Assembly (NCBI RefSeq): GCF_001975665.1
Contig: NZ_CP019419.1
Location: 1,922,001 to 1,986,000, forward strand
Source: Polaribacter reichenbachii
Lineage (GTDB): Bacteria > Bacteroidota > Bacteroidia > Flavobacteriales > Flavobacteriaceae
Reading direction: 5' to 3'
DNA length: 64,000 nt
Below the pieces are notes generated by a model. It was not told the origin of the DNA, made no database searches, and saw nothing but the letters and a program-made list of their open reading frames with translations. Positions 61,866 through 64,000 of this stretch are shown piece after piece (positions within the stretch are counted from its first letter, which is position 1; each line of letters starts with the position of its first letter). Made by a program: the position numbers and the translations under genes.

Positions 61866-63044
61866 ATGAGTCAAGAAGTTTCTAAAAGATACGCACAAAG
61901 AGGTGTTTCTGCATCAAAAGAAGATGTACACAATGCAATTAAGAATATAGACAAAGGTTTGTTTCCGAAAGCATTTTGTAAAATAGTACCAGATTATTTA
62001 ACAAATGATGAAGATTATTGTTTAATAATGCACGCAGATGGTGCAGGTACAAAATCTTCTTTAGCTTATATGTATTGGAAAGAAACTGGAGATATTTCTG
62101 TATGGAAAGGCATTGCACAAGATGCTTTAATAATGAATGTTGACGATTTATTATGTGTTGGTGCAACAGATAATATTATGTTATCATCAACCATTGGTCG
62201 TAATAAAAGTAAAATTCCTGGCGAAGTTTTATCAGCAATTATAAACGGAACAGAAGAACTTATAGAAGATTTAAAAGGTTTTGGAGTTACCATACATTCA
62301 ACAGGAGGAGAAACTGCTGATGTTGGTGATTTAGTACGCACAATAATTGTAGATTCTACAGTAACTGCAAGAATGAAACGTGCCGATGTAATTGATAATG
62401 CAAACATAAAAGCTGGTGATGTAATTGTTGGTTTAGAATCTTTTGGACAAGCAACTTACGAAACAGAATATAATGGAGGAATGGGTTCTAACGGATTAAC
62501 ATCTGCAAGACATGATGTTTTTCATAAATATTTAGCAGAAAAATATCCAGAAAGTTTTGATTCTGCTGTACCCAATGATTTGGTGTATTCTGGAAACACA
62601 AAATTAACAGATAAGGTTGCAGATTCTCCTATAGATGCTGGTAAATTAGTATTATCTCCAACAAGAACGTATGCACCAATCATCAAAGAAATTTTAAATA
62701 ATTTTTCTTCGGATAAAGTACATGGAATGATTCATTGTTCTGGAGGCGCACAAACCAAAATTTTACATTTTGTAGATAATTTACACATTGTAAAAGACAA
62801 TATGTTTCCAATTCCGCCATTATTTAAATTGATACAAGAACAATCAAAAACAGATTGGAAAGAAATGTATCAAGTATTTAACTGTGGTCATAGAATGGAA
62901 GTATATGTTTCTCCAGAAATTGCAGAAGACATTATTTCTATTTCAAAATCGTTTCATGTTGATGCTAAAATTGTAGGTAGGGTAGAAGCGTCAGAAACAA
63001 AAAAGTTAACGATTAAAAGTGAGTTTGGTGTTTTTGAGTATTAA
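61866..63044 (+). CDS. purM: AIR synthase (phosphoribosylformylglycinamidine cyclo-ligase) family
   Basis: 392 residues. PurM-like fold: HADGAGTKSSLAYMYWKETGD near residue 58, QDALIMNVDDLLCVGATDN, STGGETADVGDLVRTI, GLESFGQATYETEYNGGMGSNGLTSARHDVF and IHCSGGAQTKILHF. It closes the imidazole ring in purine synthesis using ATP. The sequence is longer and differs from classic PurM, but is the form usual in Bacteroidota. Stands alone and is followed by a terminator. Confidence 0.85.
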   Translation: MSQEVSKRYAQRGVSASKEDVHNAIKNIDKGLFPKAFCKIVPDYLTNDEDYCLIMHADGAGTKSSLAYMYWKETGDISVWKGIAQDALIMNVDDLLCVGATDNIMLSSTIGRNKSKIPGEVLSAIINGTEELIEDLKGFGVTIHSTGGETADVGDLVRTIIVDSTVTARMKRADVIDNANIKAGDVIVGLESFGQATYETEYNGGMGSNGLTSARHDVFHKYLAEKYPESFDSAVPNDLVYSGNTKLTDKVADSPIDAGKLVLSPTRTYAPIIKEILNNFSSDKVHGMIHCSGGAQTKILHFVDNLHIVKDNMFPIPPLFKLIQEQSKTDWKEMYQVFNCGHRMEVYVSPEIAEDIISISKSFHVDAKIVGRVEASETKKLTIKSEFGVFEY

Positions 63045-63067
63045 AAAAATCAAACTTTAAAATATTT

Positions 63068-63105
63068 AAAAACCTCTAAATTATATCAATTTAGAGGTTT
63101 TTTTA
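63068..63105. terminator. Rho-independent terminator
   Basis: CCTCTAAATT pairs with AATTTAGAGG over a five-base loop, flanked by A and T runs, after the purM-like gene and the convergent VOC gene. Confidence 0.85.
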
Positions 63106-63122
63106 TGTGAAATAATTCTTAA

Positions 63123-63638
63123 TTAGTTTTTTTGATAAGCTCCAGAAGAATAAGTTAACTCGTAACTGTGAGTGTAAATTTCAAAAACAATTCCAAAAGG
63201 ATCTTCTACATAACACATTTTAAAAGGCTTATCTTTTGGGTAATATTCTCTAATTGGCATTCTTTGTTTACCACCATAAACCACAATTTTATCAATTAAA
63301 TCTTCAATATTTGGGTCTTGAATACAAAAATGAAACAAACCAGTATTAAAAGGATTAAACTCTGGTGCTTCTTTAATTCCATGAGGAAAACAAAATAACT
63401 CAACTCCAACACCATCAGAAGTTGCTAAATGTGCAATTTCAAACTCTTGCCAATCGTTACCAAAAACATCAATACACATTTGGCCAATTGCAGTTTCAGC
63501 TTCTTTTTTAATAGTAGAGGGTTCCATAATAATATACCAACCCATAACTTCTGAGTAAAACTTTACAGCTTCTTTTATGTTTGGCACTGTTAAACCAATA
63601 TGTGAAAATGATTTCGGGTAATTCTTATTTGTTGTCAT
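63123..63638 (-). CDS. VOC (glyoxalase/bleomycin resistance) family protein
   Basis: 171 residues with two VOC beta-alpha-beta-beta-beta modules: SHIGLTVPNIKEAVKFYSEVMGW and FHFCIQDPNIEDLIDKIVVYGGKQRMPIRE, with candidate metal ligands His in SHIGL and FHFC and Glu in VELFCF and FEIYTH. Substrate is unknown. It is divergent from a HxlR-type regulator, its likely controller. Confidence 0.82.
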   Translation of the reverse strand: MTTNKNYPKSFSHIGLTVPNIKEAVKFYSEVMGWYIIMEPSTIKKEAETAIGQMCIDVFGNDWQEFEIAHLATSDGVGVELFCFPHGIKEAPEFNPFNTGLFHFCIQDPNIEDLIDKIVVYGGKQRMPIREYYPKDKPFKMCYVEDPFGIVFEIYTHSYELTYSSGAYQKN

Positions 63639-63759
63639 AATATATAAATTAGATTACAAAATTAAATTATATTTACCTGTTGGGCAATAACTTACTAAAA
63701 AGTAGTATAGTTACCTAAATGAGTAAAATAATGATTATCAATAAAATAAATAATAAAAA

Positions 63760-64000
63760 TTGAATACAAAAATTAAATGTCCTTTAAATTATACAATGAA
63801 TTTAATAGGTACAAAATGGAAGCCATTAATATTGTTTCATTTATTAAAAGGTGATTTACGTTCTGGAGTTTTACAAAAACATATAGAAGGGATCTCTAAT
63901 AAAATGTTTACGCAAACTGTTAGAGAATTAGAAAAAGATAAACTGGTTTTTAGAAAAGTGTATCCTGTAGTGCCTCCAAAAGTTGAATATGGTTTAACAA
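63760..64000 (+). CDS. HxlR-family transcriptional regulator (partial, runs off window)
   Basis: The first 80 codons are visible: TTG start, then NTKIKCPLNYTMNLIGTKWKPLILFHLLKGDLR and ISNKMFTQTVRELEKDKLVFRKVYPVVPPKVEYGLT. That is the HxlR winged helix. The Cys in KCPLNYT lies before the first ATG (63796), and this Cys is conserved as a redox sensor in related regulators, so the TTG start at 63760 is preferred; an in-frame stop lies just upstream. Divergent to the VOC gene with a 121-base control region. It continues past the window end. Confidence 0.8.
   Translation, partial: MNTKIKCPLNYTMNLIGTKWKPLILFHLLKGDLRSGVLQKHIEGISNKMFTQTVRELEKDKLVFRKVYPVVPPKVEYGLT

Noticed and set aside
1..64000. CRISPR array, tRNA, rRNA or insertion sequence
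   Set aside because: No regularly spaced direct repeats, cloverleaf sequences, rRNA motifs or transposase genes with terminal repeats were seen.

Overview
The window looks like chromosome of a marine flavobacterium (Bacteroidota, Flavobacteriia; Polaribacter or a close relative is my best guess). Reasons: very AT-rich DNA, SusC/SusD pairs, type IX secretion sorting tails and a PorP/SprF protein, DUF6089, fused IcmF mutase, paired GSII/GSIII glutamine synthetases, TANNTTTG-type promoter boxes, absence of Shine-Dalgarno sequences, and GH30/GH17/CBM laminarin-type enzymes. The genus is inferred from gene content only.

Layout. (1) 1-6175: end of a beta-glucan (laminarin-type) utilization locus: lipoprotein GH30, GPH-family sugar symporter, GH17 without signal peptide, terminator, then a secreted carbohydrate-binding-type protein with two nearly identical modules and a type IX tail. 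(2) 6399-17662: mostly envelope and cofactor genes on the minus strand (nadK, DUF6089, uppS, bamA, two ompH/skp, murI, CBS protein) with pdxJ, a queuosine-precursor transporter and a DUF547 protein on the plus strand. (3) 17731-32460: a long plus-strand run whose core is an arsenosugar-type set (CMD/peroxidase-like protein, radical SAM ArsS, two TIGR04282-type transferases, purine nucleoside phosphorylase) interleaved with SusC/SusD, a sodium:solute symporter, metallophosphoesterase, rhodanese, DM13 secreted protein, small-molecule kinase, inositol-monophosphatase-like phosphatase and fatty acid hydroxylase. No arsM is in the window. This is the best candidate for an incompletely described system. 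(4) 32492-39127: DUF1599, LOG, folP, a conserved hypothetical, M61 peptidase, YgiQ. (5) 39130-44297: an accessory stretch with two toxin-antitoxin pairs, orphan genes, MORN-like and YHYH lipoproteins and a methyltransferase. (6) 44500-53744: M14 peptidase, dienelactone hydrolase, SigZ-type sigma factor, a 35-residue Cys-rich metallothionein-like peptide, DUF3703, a GbsR regulator with three small membrane proteins, and an orphan PD-(D/E)XK-type protein. (7) 53821-64000: IcmF mutase carrying three palindromic repeat inserts in frame, a DUF4136 lipoprotein, divergent GSII and GSIII, a purM-like gene, VOC protein and the start of a divergent HxlR regulator.

Several non-coding palindromic elements recur: a GTCA...TGAC family (47504-47563, 55777-55884, a related 15-bp inverted repeat at 49093-49150), a CCTTTGG-centred family (56711-56748 and 56924-56961), and a GGGCGT...CCCTAACGC element (61580-61675). 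No tRNA, rRNA, CRISPR array or insertion sequence was recognised. All family assignments come from reading the sequence without database searches.
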